Part shown: one piece after another, positions 50,001 to 63,500 of the stretch | Numbering within the stretch: position 1 is the stretch's first letter | Layout: the number at the start of each line of letters is the position of its first letter | NCBI GenBank assembly: GCA_963924555.1 | Contig: OZ004588.1 | Span: forward strand, 6,793,205 to 6,857,204 | Origin: Crambe crambe | Lineage: Eukaryota > Porifera > Demospongiae > Poecilosclerida > Crambeidae | DNA: 64,000 nt | Direction: 5' to 3' | Notes under the pieces: generated by a model | What the model saw: the letters and a program-made list of their open reading frames with translations, nothing else | Told to the model about the DNA's origin: nothing | Database searches by the model: none | Translations under genes and position numbers: made by a program

Positions 50001-53000
50001 GTAACAACCAATGAGACCTCCACCACTATGTCAACAACCACTGAGGCCCCTACCACTATGTCTACAACTACTGAGGCCCCTACCACTATGTCTATAACTA
50101 CTGAGGCCCCTACTACTATGTCAACAACCGCTGAGGCCCCTACCACTATGGTAACAACCAATGAGACCTCCACCACTATGTCAACAACCACTGAGGCCCC
50201 TACCACTATGGTAACAACCAATAAGACCTCCACCACTATGTCAACAATCACTGAGGCCCCTACTACTATGTCTATAACTACTGAGGCCCCTACTACTATG
50301 TCTATAACCACTGAGGCCCCTACTACTATGTCTACAACCACTGAGGCCCCTACTACTATGTCAACGACTACTGGGGCCCCTACCACTATGTCTATAACCA
50401 CTGAGGCCCCTACCACTATGTCTATAACCACTGAGGCCCCTACTACTATGTCTACAACCACTGAGGCCCCTACCACTATGTCTATAACTACTGAGGCCCC
50501 TACCACTATGTCAACAACTACTGGGGCCCCTACCACTATGTCTATAACTACTGAGGCCCCTACCACTATGTCTATAACCACTGAGGCCCCTACTACTATG
50601 TCTACAACCACTGAGGCCCCTACTACTATGTCAACAACTACTGAGGCCCCTACCACTATGTCTACAACCACTGAGACCCCTACCACTATGTCTATAACCA
50701 CTGAGGCCCCTACTACTATGTTTACAACCACTGAGGCCCCTACTACTATGTCAACAACTACTGAGGCCCCTACCACTATGTCTACAACCACTGAGGCCCC
50801 GACTACTATGTCAACAACTACTGAGGCCCCTACCACTATGTCTATAACCACTGAGGCCCCTACTACTATGTCTACAACTACTGAGACCCCTACAACTATG
50901 TCTACAACTACTGAGACCTCAACCACTCTGCCTACAACTACTGAGACCCCTACCACTATGTCTACAACGACTGAGGCCCCTACCACATTGTCTACAACCA
51001 CTGAGGCCCCTACTACTATATCAACAACCACTGAGGCCCTTACTACTATGTCAACGACCATGATGTCAATAAGCAGCGAGGCCCCTACCAATATTTCAAC
51101 AACCACTGAGGCCCCCACCATTATGTCTACAAACACTGAAATCCCTACCACTATATTTATAACTACTGAGGCCCCTACCACTGTATCAACAACCACTGAG
51201 GTCTCCACCACTCTGTCTACAACCACTGAGATCCCTACCACTATGTCAACGACCACTGAGGCCCCCACCACTATGTCAACAACCACTGAGACCCCCACCA
51301 CTATGTCTACAACCACTGAGACCCCTACCACTATGTCTACAACCACTGAGACCACCGCACTTAGGTCAACAACCACTGAGCCCCTTACCACTATGTCCAT
51401 AACCACCGAGGCCCCTACCACTATGTTAACAATCACTGAGACCCCTACCACTATGTCAACAACCATTGAGACTATATCAACAACCACTGAGACCCCCACC
51501 ACTATGTCAATGACCACTGAGGTCCCTACCACTATGTCTACAACCACTGGGGCCCCTACTACTATGTTAACTACCACTGAGACCCCTACCACTATGTCAA
51601 CAACCACTATGTCTACAACCACTGAGACTTCCACCTCTATGTCAACAACCACTGAGACCCCTACCACTATGTCAATGACCACTATGTCTACAACCACTGA
51701 GACTTCCACCACTATGTCAACAACCACTGAGGCCCCTACCACTATGTCTACAACCACTGGGGCCCCTACTACTATGTCTACAACCACTGAGACTTCCACC
51801 ACTATGTCAACAACCACTGACACTAGGTCTACAACCACTGAAGCCCCTACCACTATGTCTATAACCACTGAGGTCCCAACAACCATTGAGACTATGTCTA
51901 CAACCACTGAGACCCCTACCACTATGTCTACCACTGAGACCTCCACCACTGTGTCAACAACCACTGAGGTCCCTACCACTATATCAACAACCACTGAAAC
52001 TTCCACCACTTTATCAACAACCAGCGAGGCCCCCACCACTATGTTAATAACCACTGAGGCTCCTACCACTATGTCAACCAACACAGTTTCGCCATTAGTT
52101 TCATCCTTAATGAGAACAGTAAAATCTCTACAAGCAATGGTCTGTGTGTTAGTTAATTGTGTGTTATTATCACTAATACCTTATCTGTGTAGATCAGGAT
52201 GAATAAGACATTAGAAAAAGTGATCAACACAACTGTAGGTTGAGACACTCATTGAACTACTACCTATAAGATTTCATGATGTATGTAGGATCCACTGGAG
52301 GCTGTCAACTTAGTTCAAAACCTTGTAACCAATGGTGAGACACCCAGCACTGCTATATATTTGCTAGGGAACATTCTCAACAGACTCAACTCAACAGATG
52401 TCAACCCACGAGACCAGTTGAGCAGAGTGAGAATAATAATTTCTAATGATCAGTGTAACTTATGCATTGTGCTATAATATGTAGGCCTTCATTAGAGTTG
52501 GCAACTCCATAACCCAGCAGACTGTCAGCAGTGAAAAGGTAGGCTAGTAATGCTAGTTATCTTTCTTGCTTTGAATCATTTGTTTAAATATTCAGGTTGA
52601 TCCAGCCGTTACAGGAAGTTCACTGCTGAGTGTGTATGATCAATTTGCTCTTGAAGTATTTCAAGAGGATGGGAACATTTCCTTTGGAAACATTGGTTAG
52701 TTTATTGGTAACAGGTTTCACCTGTAACTCAGTAGGTAAAAGGAGCCTAATAATTATAACTGATCCAATTAATTTAGAACTCATAAGATGGCCACTACGT
52801 AGCTAATGCACTTATTATGACTACATGTATTATTTAGTACTCAATACTCTTCTGCTATCACCTGAATGTGAAGCATCAAGTCTAGTGACTACTATCAACT
52901 CAGCAGACTTCAATGACACACTTCCCGAGACATCCTTGCAAATCCCATGTGAGTTGATCCGAATAGTTAGCAGAAGTGGCAAGGAAGGTGAGAGAGTGAG

Positions 53001-55421
53001 GGCAGTTGCCTTCCTCTACTATAATGCGGAGAACCTGTTTCCAAGTAGTCCACCAAAGACAAATAAGTAAGTATATAAGAACACTAGTAATGGTGAGCTA
53101 TACTGTCAGTGTGATATGCACACAGCACTGAACTAGTATCGAGTATAGTGTCCACAGCTCTGCATAATATTGGAGGTGAACAATTTTCCACTGAGAACTT
53201 GACGTTGGATTCACCTGTCAGAGTGAACTTTGAACACACCAATAGAGTCAAGGTTGGTGCTATTTTATGAGGAATTTGACTCTGCTACATATAGTCTGGT
53301 ATTTTTTTGATCTCAAAGGAACAGTTACTGAAAGACAGTTCTTCAGAAATCATTTGCACATTTTGGGAATTTTTGTCTGGGAGGTAAATGCTCACTTTAT
53401 AATTAGCCTCGTACCAAAGTCCATTTTAATACCTATGGCAAAGAATGGCTTCATTGTAGGTACAAAAAATAGGCCTAGGTAACTAGTTATTGCTTAGTTA
53501 TGTATGTGATTATCAATCAGTTCACAGGATGCCATTCTTACTGTTGGGCAGTGGTCTGACAGAGGGTGTAGCAGGAGTGACACCCTCTCCAATTCCTCTG
53601 TGACAGTGTGTGAATGCAACCACCTCACCCACTTTGCCATCCTACTGAGTGCTCGACCTTTGAATCCTTCTCCACCTATCGCACTCTCTCTGCAAATAAT
53701 TGGATATGTGGGTGTGTCCATGTCACTAGTTGCCATGGCACTCACTGTCATCATCTTCATTGCTCTAAAGTATTACATGCCAATATTCATTAATTAGTAA
53801 AATTTGAAGGGATTTCCCCACAGGCCACTGCGTAACATACGAAGCTTTATCCACATCAACCTCTGCATCAGCCTCGGGATAGCTCAGCTCATCTTTGTGA
53901 TTGGTGTGAGTCGTTCTGACCCTACAAGTGACAGAGTCCCAGTCCACTGCCAGGTCATAGCTGTCCTTCTCCACTACTTCTTCCTGGTGTCCTTCATGTG
54001 GATGCTGATGGAGGGCGTGGTCTTGTACATCATTCTTGTAAATGTGTTTGTCACTAGAACGAAATGCTACATGCTAGTATTCATGCTAGTCAGTTATGGT
54101 GTCCCCTTACTCTATATGGGTCTCTTGACTCTGCCACTGGGCTTTGCTCTGCCAACACAGCCAAATTATGGATACTCCACTGCGTAAGCTGATAAGATAT
54201 TGAGTATCACTATAGCTACTTATTTTATAACTATGTACATCCTCTTCAGCTGTTTCTTAAATCCTGGCACAAGTTTTATTTGGGTTTTTTATTGTTCCGG
54301 TAATGGTAATTATTCTTGCCAATGTTGGATTATTCATCATGGCTGCTGTCGTCATGTGGCGTCATAAGAAGAAACGAATTCGTGCCATGAACAAGAAGGA
54401 AATCAAGTAGGAAAACTGCAACATTTTAAAAATAACATATTCACAATAATTATTGTTATAGGAAGTGGTTGCTTGCATTGGTACCACTGGTGGTGATCAT
54501 GGGACTGACGTGGATACTGGGGGTGCTGATAGTGGAGGTGAAGGCACTACTACCCTTTGCTTATATCTACACCATCATGGTGGCCTTCCAAGGTCTCTTC
54601 ATCTTCCTCCTCTTTGTCATCTTCCCCAAAAAAGTCAGAGATGAGTACACCAAGTGGTGGAGGACAAAGCTCAAGACATGTGCCTTTCTTTGTGAATGCT
54701 TTGGCAAGAATAAAGAAGCAACAAATAATATCGTAAGTTCATGATACCTACCACACAACTGCTTAACCATTGAATACAAACACTAATTGAGATGGTCATT
54801 AATTTCCTGGTATAGTATGAAATTCTAAGTTAATTGAACTTCGAGTGAGCTGACTCTTAGGAAATACCCCAGGCGTATGTACGTACATGTCGTGCCTTTT
54901 GGGCAGCAGGCACAAAGCTTATCTAAGCAGATTGTAGGTGCTAGGCTTATCTAAGTGCTTTGAGGTAAGCATTACAGCTTAGCTGCCTGCCACTTACATA
55001 TAAACTCACAGCAGGAGTGTTGAAGCACAAATGAATATCAGCACAAAAGCCTATAGGAATACTTGCTCGCTGTAACACAAATGTTGTACATTGCCCTAGT
55101 AGCTAGCTATCTATCATTCACTTTTTTGTTTTGTTGTTGTTGTTGTTGTTTTCATTTTTGTCATATTTTAATGTGCTGAAGATAACTGGACAGACCAGCA
55201 CTTCAAAGACAAGTGCCAGCACAAACATCTCTGGGAGTGGTGGATTCAAGTCGCAGAAGGTGGAAGAGGTGGTACTGAAATCAAAACCTGAGCTCTCACT
55301 GGTTATAGAAAACCCATATGCTGAAACATGTGTGTCAACAGAAGAAAATCACAAAGAAATCCCATATCTTTCTTACAATAATAGCTTACAGAATCACATT
55401 GATAGTCATATAAGTTCTTAG
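47096..55421 (+). CDS. Adhesion GPCR, array copy D: Calx-beta plus giant mucin domain, frameshifted
   Basis: Exons: 47096-47245, 47676-47885, 48574-52139, 52193-52234, 52289-52426, 52485-52538, 52596-52695, 52838-53066, 53126-53252, 53319-53383, 53521-53769, 53824-54183, 54250-54406, 54462-54732 and 55182-55421 (about 1,985 codons plus a missing start). The first two exons form a Calx-beta domain (IEFEQLLYSIQESE; INITALDDDLLEGDEMFSIS; VATVMIQDGDS) instead of the Cys-rich modules. It joins in phase to a 1,189-codon exon, nearly all Thr-rich 10-residue repeats (TTEAPTTMST). GAIN, GPS (CNHLTHFAIL), helices and the ENPYAETC tail follow, closest to copy A in the GAIN part. Exon 13 is 157 nt, one more than the 156 in A, C and E, because of an extra T after ATTTGGG. 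This shifts the frame within a transmembrane helix, so it is a recent pseudogene or a homopolymer sequencing error. Confidence 0.8.
47367..47435. repeat. Segment shared with the end of copy B
   Basis: CTCTTGGGCTGTTCATAAACC and TTGCAAAGGAACTAT recur at 37087-37180, where copy B breaks off. It is a dispersed or co-duplicated non-coding segment. Confidence 0.6.
47920..47964. repeat. (CTGT)n tetranucleotide repeat
   Basis: About eleven CTGT units with one CTGC variant lie in the intron after the Calx-beta exons of copy D. Confidence 0.9.
48594..52080 (+). repeat. Mucin-coding 30-bp minisatellite of about 116 units
   Basis: The array consists of 30-bp units of the type ACCACTGAGGCCCCTACTAC plus TATGTCTACA, encoding TTEAPTTMST. 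Most of it stays in the 30-bp register; a few shorter units near 51060, 51470, 51600 and 51900 break it by whole codons. Higher-order blocks of several units recur (for example the TMVTTNETST block four times between 49840 and 50180), showing recent block duplication. The reading frame is never lost. Confidence 0.95.
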
Positions 55422-55599
55422 TGAATATCATCATAAGTTGTTAGTGAATATCATCATAACTATGAATCATGCAAGATTTTTATAATGAAGTATTGTTTCT
55501 ACACACTGCTAGGTATCTACATATGTATACATAGTCTATACATACTAACAGGAACTCAGGAAGTATCTAATGCTATAATAATTATGTTGTAAGACTGGA

Positions 55600-56050
55600 C
55601 TCACAAAAGAAGTTGCATTAACTCAGAATTTCTCATGGAACTATAAATTTTGTGATGACTGCAAATCCATCAACTGATTTTGAATCTGCATCCACTACTA
55701 CTGACACACCTATATACCACAACTACTGAGACCCCTACCATGTCAACAACCACCATGTCAACAACCACTGAGACCCCTACCATGTTGATACTACCAGTGT
55801 GTAATCCAGCACACCATTGGTCTCACTATTACCTCAACGCAACTGTATGTTGAAACACTTATACTGGAAAATTTCATTTAATAATTATGATGCATGTGGG
55901 ACCCACTGAAGGCTGTTGACTTTGTTCAGAACCTGATAACCAGTGGTGAGCAGCCCAGCACTGCTATATAATATATATATTTGAAGGAACATTCTCAACA
56001 GATGTAGCTAACGCCAACACACAAAACAAGTTGAGCAGAGTGAGGATAAT
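55600..56050 (+). pseudogene. Degenerate middle fragment of an adhesion GPCR
   Basis: Remnants of exon 3 (GTTGCATTAACTCAGAATTT, then ACTGATTTTGAATC and a few Thr-rich units) are followed by a remnant of exon 4 and an exon-5 copy (CCACTGAAGGCTGTTGACTT ... AAGTTGAGCAGAGTGAG) with several indels. The exon-3 part resembles copy B/E. The upstream flank 55469-55560 matches the 5' flank of copy E (57360-57440). Confidence 0.8.
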
Positions 56051-56227
56051 GATGACCATGAGTATCTGTGTACCTTATGCATTAGATGAAAGAGAAAAGA
56101 AAGTAAATGATAGTTATTAGCTATATGGGTGGGAGTTCAAGAATTTCATGCCAGGAAATTAACGACCATCTCAATTAGAAGCTAGCTATTTCTATGTTCA
56201 TGGTTGTTGAGCAGCTGGTATCATGAA

Positions 56228-56425
56228 CTTACAAATTTGTTGCTTCTTTATTCTCTCCAAAGTACTCACGAAGAAGGGTAGCTACATGTCTTGACCTTTG
56301 TGCACTCATCTCTGACTTTTTGGGGGAAGATGACAAAGAGGAGGAAGATGAAGAGACCCTGAAAGGCCACCATGATGGTGTAGATGTAAGCAAAGGGTAG
56401 TAATGCCTCCACTTACGTCAGTCCC
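56228..56425 (-). pseudogene. Inverted fragment of adhesion GPCR exon 14
   Basis: Read on the minus strand, it encodes the exon-14 core (ALLPFAYIYTIMVAFQG, LFIFLLFVIFPK, VRDE) and then diverges. It is the only receptor fragment in the window that faces the other way, and it ends within a few bases of the palindromic element at 56425. Confidence 0.85.
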
Positions 56426-56477
56426 TAGTCTCGCGCGCCGACCCTTACCAACCGCGAGGGTCGGCGCGCGAGACTAG
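56425..56477. repeat. Perfect 21-bp inverted repeat of the TAGTCTCGCG family
   Basis: CTAGTCTCGCGCGCCGACCC and one more base on the left, and the exact inverse on the right, flank an 11-base loop (TACCAACCGCG). The outer ten bases match the arms at 2123 and 2224. Confidence 0.85.
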
Positions 56478-56991
56478 GGCTACTTCCTGCCATATCTTCA
56501 AGGACCGATCACTAAACTTTGCATCCTTACTTACCTTTGTAACACCTTTCAGAGCGCTCACTTTCTAGAGCATAATGTGAAATATAGCCAGATTTCCAGC
56601 TACTTCTCCACTCTCGATCGTCTTCCGCGGTCTTGAGCTTATAAAGTGATGACCACTACCTAAAGATTACTGATATCTTGAGTGATGACCACTTCCATCT
56701 CTGCAACATCTCACTTTCTAGATTAGAACATCATTTTCTTCTTCGTAGCTATGGTCAAACTGGCACCTCTATTATACAACAACAATAATCTCTGAGCTAT
56801 GTAATCTCAACACAGGTAGCTAGTGGTCAAACTGTGGTCATGCAACCTAAATAATTTCGAAAAAAATTTTTTTGCTGTATTCACATCATCATTTACTTCA
56901 TATCTTCACATCATTTTCTTCAATTATGAACTTCTTAACATGTATATCATGATCTTCATTGGGCTCAAGTTTCACTTGGTTTCTGATATGG

Positions 56992-57031
56992 TAGGGCTAG
57001 GGCTAGGGCTAGGGCTAGGGCTAGGGCTAGC
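56992..57031 (+). repeat. GGGCTA tandem tract
   Basis: About six GGGCTA units, the same hexamer as in the loop at 2159-2192. It resembles, but differs from, the TTAGGG telomere repeat of animals. Confidence 0.85.
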
Positions 57032-57536
57032 TGTGAGTCTAGTTGACTTCGAGGGCCATGCGTGAACTTAGCAGGTGGTTCCAACCAGGAAGCTCCATAC
57101 ATAGAAAGCTGTAAATGCTTACCACAAGCACTTAGAAGTTAGATAGCTAAGCCATAGATACTATAAGCACCTAGATAAGCCTAGCACCTCTAAGCTACGT
57201 CAATCTGAGCATGCGCATTATGCATGCGCAGTGCTACTAATTTGGGACACGTACAATGAGTCATGACGTGACCTGAGAGTCGCTGTATAAGCTATTCATA
57301 AATATTTAATAGCTACTATTCTACGTAACTAGCCTATAGCTAGCTAATTCACCCTTGAAGCATGCAGGATTTTCACTTCTACACACTGCTAGGTATGTAT
57401 TATACATAGTCTATGACAATAATAGGAATCCAGGAAGTAAACTAATCACAATTAGCTAATGATGATTGCATGGACTCAACATCCCTAAAACTATAGCCAG
57501 CCAAACTGTGCATTCTACCTGCTAACCTGTGAGAAA
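57032..57536. other. 5' flank of copy E
   Basis: The stretch includes GACTTCGAGGGCCATGCGTGA (57047-57067), related to the sequence around 46918-46945, and a segment at 57360-57440 (TTCTACACACTGCTAGGTAT) shared with the 3' flank of copy D. I see no coding sequence. Confidence 0.5.
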
Positions 57537-60500
57537 ATGTTCTCTGTTTTTCAAGAAACAGTTGCCATCATGATGGTAGTGTTTTTAGTGCATAATTCAA
57601 TAGCAATAGTGTCAGACACTGTGAATGTCGCTATAAGAAACTACGATAGTGACACCTGTATAGGTGATGAGGAAGTCGGCTTGACGGATACTTCAATCCT
57701 GTTCCAGTACAGAGCCATCATTAATACCTCAGTCATTGGTGACTGGAGAACACTGGCTGCTTTACCAGTTGATACTATCAAGGGTGTGCAGTTCAGACTG
57801 CTGCAGCTGGAACATGGTGGAGGAGGATGCAACTGCTGGGAAGTGCAGTCATTCAGCATTACTATCAACAACAGGGCAATATCAGAAGATGCTTGTTATA
57901 TCAAAGGATCACAGTCTGAGTCAAAATCAATTGGCAATCGTAGATTCTGTGGTGGCATTGCAAGTGATGCTAGAGGACTGATCTCTCGTGTGCTGTACTT
58001 TAATGGTGCAAATGATGGTGAGGACTGTCCAGGAGATAGCAGTTCAACACTCATCTCTAACAAGGGCCCCCCACTACCTCAGGACTATGATTGCTCCACA
58101 GCCATCCCTAGAATGTAAGCTGTTCATGCAGAGAAGATAGCTAGCTATAGCTTAATGATATACTGAGTGATTGCATAATGTTTTAGTGTGGTTACTTATG
58201 GACTTCTACTGGATGTGGACACAAGTAATTGTGATGGGATTGGTGGAGATTCTGACAATGAATATATTGAGTTTGCCATGCGTAATAACACCAATGATGG
58301 ACCATGGATTCCTCTACAACTAAACTACCATAATACTTCCATCCCTCCAACAAGAGTGGTCAGAGGTTATAATGTATCAGCAAGCACCACATCATCCACC
58401 AGTGTGGTGCAACACACTGTGCATATCTGTGGGGACGTCCTACGCACCAGTCAGGTTCAGTTTCGCTGGATGGGGACAGCCACTTTGAGACCAAGCCGAT
58501 CACGTGATATATGGGCACTGGCAAATGTGAATGTTACTTTAATTGATGCCAATAATGAAACTACAAGTCTTTTCAGTGATGGATTTGGTTGTGACAATCA
58601 GAATCCAGCATCATGTGTTGTAAAGTGAGTTGGTACCAATCATCATAGCTAAGACTGATTCATGTAAATTTAATTTCAGTTCTTCATTGTGGAGGGAGCC
58701 AAGGAGAGGAAGTCTAAAATGTAGAGCATGTTCAAATACTTTGCCATGTATGAGCAATTACTTAACATTCGGTGCAAATAAAGTGAGATACAGACTTCTA
58801 GAAATAGTTAGTCGAGTTGCATTAACTCAGAATTTCTCAGTGGAGCCATTTGTGATGACTAAAGTGTCCACAAATCCAACAACTGATTTCACAACCACTG
58901 ACACCCCCACCACCATGGCCCCAACCTCCATGTCAACAACCACTGACAGTGAGGCCTCCACCACTACCATCTCAGCAATAACTGAGGCTTCCACCACCAT
59001 GTCAGCAACAACTGAGGCCTTCACCACCGGCACCATCTCAACAACCACTGAGACACCCATAACAACTGCAGCTCCCACCAGCATGGTTTCACCATTAGTT
59101 ATGAGGTTGATGAACATAGAGAAATCCATACAAAATATGGTCTGTTGTGATGAGTAGCAACACAAGTAGATACATGTAGCATCTTCTTGTTTCTGTAGAT
59201 CAAGATGAACCAGACACTTAAAAGAGTGACCAGCACAACTGTACGTTGAACTTATACTTTGTTAACCTTCTTTGCTAAATTAGGTCTTTACACTCAATGT
59301 GCAGGATCCACTGGAGGCTGTTGACTTAGTTGAGAACCTGACAACCAATGGTGTGCAGCCCAACACTGCTATATATTTGCTAGGGAGCATTCTCAACAGA
59401 TTCAACTCAACAGATGTCAACACACGAGACCAGTTGAGCAGAGTGAGTGAATTGTCTCAAATGGTCATACAGTGAACGAGTTATCATAATTGTTGCTATA
59501 GACCTTTCTCACAGTTGGTAACACCTTAACAAAGCGCAATGAAGAGGTACTTTGTACGTATGTTATAGTAAAACCAGATTAATTTATGGCTGTAATACTT
59601 GAATCAAGTGTGCGAGTATTTGGGAATGTTTAATTGAGCCTAATAGGGAAGATCTTTAAATTTTCTTGTACTATGCTAATGCATGCAATGAGGAGTTTAT
59701 ATAAGCCTATGCATTATTTTAAGTAAATTCCTCCTTATGGTGTTTCCAGACATGGTTACGAGAAATTGTACATGTAAAAACACATAGCTACCCTTCAGGG
59801 AAGGAAGTACTCAGTTGGCATGTATGTAGGTTGATGCAGCCGTTACAGGGAGTTCACTTCTCAGTGTTTATGATCGATTGGCATTTGAAATATTTCAAGA
59901 GGATGGGAATATTTCTGCTGGAAACATCGGTGAGTAGTTAGCTAACAAGTAACACAAATCTTGTATAGCTGTAATTATAATGTTGCTTTTGTAATGAAAG
60001 CACCAGTGGGGTGTATGCAATGTTTGCATGTGAGCCCACTGATGTGGTTTAGTATGCGCATGTGCCACTTTCCAATAAGGGGTGTGTACAGTAGCTAGCT
60101 CTCTAGCCTCGTACCCAGGCTCTAAAATTATGCGGAGGCAGGACTCATACGAAAAAAAGACCAGGAACAAGTGAGATTTCCATGAAATGAAAAAAGATGT
60201 AAGGATGACCATTGCTCAAAAAAGTAAGGAAACAAGAAGGATAGAAATTGGGGAGCAATCTTTATTCTGTATATTCATCAGGGAAAAAAGCCTGGTATCC
60301 ACTGTTTGAAAATTTCATGCGAAATTCCCAGATATTAGCTACTGCGGTTTTAGGGAATACTGCCGCCAATGTACCGGAAGTCCATTGCATGCCATAATAC
60401 AATGTTAATTTTACGAGAATACAAACAGTATCCGGAAAATTACTGCAAACTCAGCATAAAGAATCCTTTTTAGTGTGAGTTAAGGCTTTATTCTACACTA

Positions 60501-63500
60501 GATAGTAAACGTGCATTGAAAGATATTCAAGCATATGGAAGATTTATTCAAGAAGGTAATGATAGTATCATTAGACTTCCTGAGGCTGAGAGTGCGCTGA
60601 GTCCAAGTAGCTACACAGACTGAAAGTACCAGTGGAGAGAGTGGTCAAATTTCATTCCTCCATGAATTAGTACTAAGATGTATCACTCTGAGTATTTAAT
60701 GTGATGATGCAACTTTTTTCACAAAATTCCTTCAAAATAATTTCATTGCAAGAACCCAAGAAGACATTTCCCCCCATGGAAAGAGTACTAAAACATTCGA
60801 TCTTTCCTGAGCCTAGATTCATGTTATATAATATTATATGTACAGACACCACTATTTGGTGAACAGCTGACATATACTAACACAGCATGGCAGCAAAGAA
60901 GTCAGAAATTGTGTTTGATTATGTAAGCACACACTTTATTGGAACAAGTTTGATTTTTGATATAAGATAAGATAAGATAATAAGATAAGATAATAAGATA
61001 GATAATAAGTTGAGCATGAGTTCAATGCATGTCTTACACTGAACAGGAGAAATGGTTTTTGACCACAAATTAGTATTTTTATCAGCCATGATTTCATGGC
61101 ACTAAGATATTATTTACGGTTGTTAAATAGAAAACCGTCAAGCGACAACCGTAAAATACGCATATTTTGGCCTATTGCACATGTGCAATGACGTTTGCGC
61201 ATGCCCAGTACATGGTTGTCGCTTGAAGGGTGGTGTTAAATCCAGCTCTGCACTATTCCCCAATGAACAAATGAATGGAGAGAATTGCTTGCTGCTGCAG
61301 TCCTTGTTCAGTACTAGGTGGGGTTGTCCCAGCTGAGATAGGGCATAAAACAAACACACCGTCCACGAAGAAGAACTGGTACATAAAATGAACTAGAGCT
61401 AGCTGTCAAATGTCTGGCTCTCTAGCTCTAGCTTCTAGAGCCAGCTAGCTAGCTTTCGCTCCCTTGCCATCAACCATAGCTAGCACTTTACAATTCTAAG
61501 CTGCCTGCTTCTTTACTAAACTGCGACATAGAGGTCATTCTGAGGTGAGCAAAAGTTTCGATAATTTTTAGTCTGGCGTCACCCACCCAGCTTTTTTTCT
61601 TGGCTGGCGATGCCAGACTACTCTTGATAGAAGTGCCAGTTTCAAAATCCACGAATCAGAAATCAAGTAAGTATGATTTGCTTGCTGCTAAAACGCTTAC
61701 TTGAGCTTGCATGCCACCCGTATAGCTAGCTGATAGAGCGGGAACAGACAGACAGACAGACAGACAGACAAACTGATGCGCACACTGAATTCCAATCTGG
61801 TAATCTGTAAGTTTACATGCTACATGTCTACATGTACATACAGCTAAAAGGTTATGATGCCACATGTGATGGGCATGTGCACAAATTAATTTCAGCTACA
61901 TGTATTAAAGCTATAGCATATCTTCTCTTGTACAGATAGTGATGAAACTCGTTTCTGTTTTTGTTACAGTACTCAACACTCGTGATTTATCATTTGAAAG
62001 CAAAACTCTCACTACTACTATCAACTCAACAGACTTCAATGACACACTTCCTGAGATGTCCCTGCAGATCCCACGTGAGTTGGTCCGAATAGTTGACAGA
62101 AGTGGCAATGGAAGTGAGAGAGTGAGGGCAGTTGCCTTCCTCTACTACAATGTGGAGAACTTGTTTCCAAGTGGTCTACAAGTGAAAGAAAATAAGTGAG
62201 TAAAAGAGTGAAACCATTACAATGATAGGAGCTCCTATTCATTAGTGTGCTGTTGTAGTACTGAATTGGCATCAGGTATCATATCCACTGCTCTACAAGT
62301 CGGAGAAAGAGAATATCCCACAGAGAACTTGAAATTGGTGCGTGCACCCATCAGAATAAAAATGAAGCACTCGGATAGGATCAAAGTAAGGAGAATGTAG
62401 ATAAGCTGATAATAAACTTCATTCATAGAAGTATAATTTATAGGATCAATATTATTATTCTTGTGTTTATGATAATTATAGAATCAGATGTTGAATGATA
62501 GCAATTTAGAAACCACATGTGTATTTTGGGAATTTGTATCTGGAAGGAGGCAAGTTTGCTTTACACTTTCACATGTCACAAATCAGCTAGCCTTTTGTTA
62601 ATAGTGCACAGAATAACAGCATTCTCAGTGTTGGGCAGTGGTCTAAAGAAGGGTGTAGCAGGAGTGACACCCTCTCCAATTCCTCTGTGACAGTGTGTGA
62701 ATGCAACCACCTCACCCACTTTGCCATCCTACTGAGTGCTCGACCTTTGAACCTTACTCGACCCGTCACACTCTCTCTGCAAATTATTGGATATGTGGGT
62801 GTGACCATATCACTGGTCGCCATGACACTCACTATCATCATAATACTTATTCAGAAGTATGTTGATGTGGTAAAGGATCTATAGCTACCCATAATATCAA
62901 TTTCATTTAGACCACTGTGTAACATGCGTAACATAGTCCACATCAACCTCTGCATCAGCCTCGGGATAGCTCAGCTCATCTTTGTGATTGGTGTGACTCG
63001 TTCTGACCCTACAAGTGACAGAGTCCCAGTCCACTGCCAGGTCATAGCTGTCCTCCTCCACTACTTCTTCCTGGTGTCCTTCATGTGGATGCTGATGGAG
63101 GGTGTGGTCTTATACATCATTCTCGTAACAGTGTTTGTCACTAGGACAAAATGCTACATGCTAGTATTCATGCTAGTCAGCTACGGTGTCCCCTTACTCT
63201 ATATGGGTCTCTTGACTCTGCCACTGGGCTTTGCTCTGCCAACACAGCCAAATTACGGATACCCCACTGCGTAAGCTGATAAGAGATTGAATATCACTAT
63301 AGCTACTTATTTTATAACTATGTACATCCTCTTCAGCTGTTTCGTAAATCCTGGCACAAGTTTTATTTGGGTCTTCATTGTTCCGGTAGTGGTTATTATT
63401 CTTGCCAATATTGGATTATTCATCATGGCTGCTGTCGTCATGTGGCGTCATAAGAAGAGACAAACTGGTGCCATGAACAAGAAGGATATCAAGTAGGAAA

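Noticed and set aside
48542-52084. Minus-strand open frame of 1,180 codons rich in VVDIVVGAS repeats
   Set aside because: It is the exact antisense of the Thr-rich repeat of copy D. The 30-bp unit has no stop in that frame, so openness follows from periodicity. There is no start context, splice support or homologous frame in the other copies.
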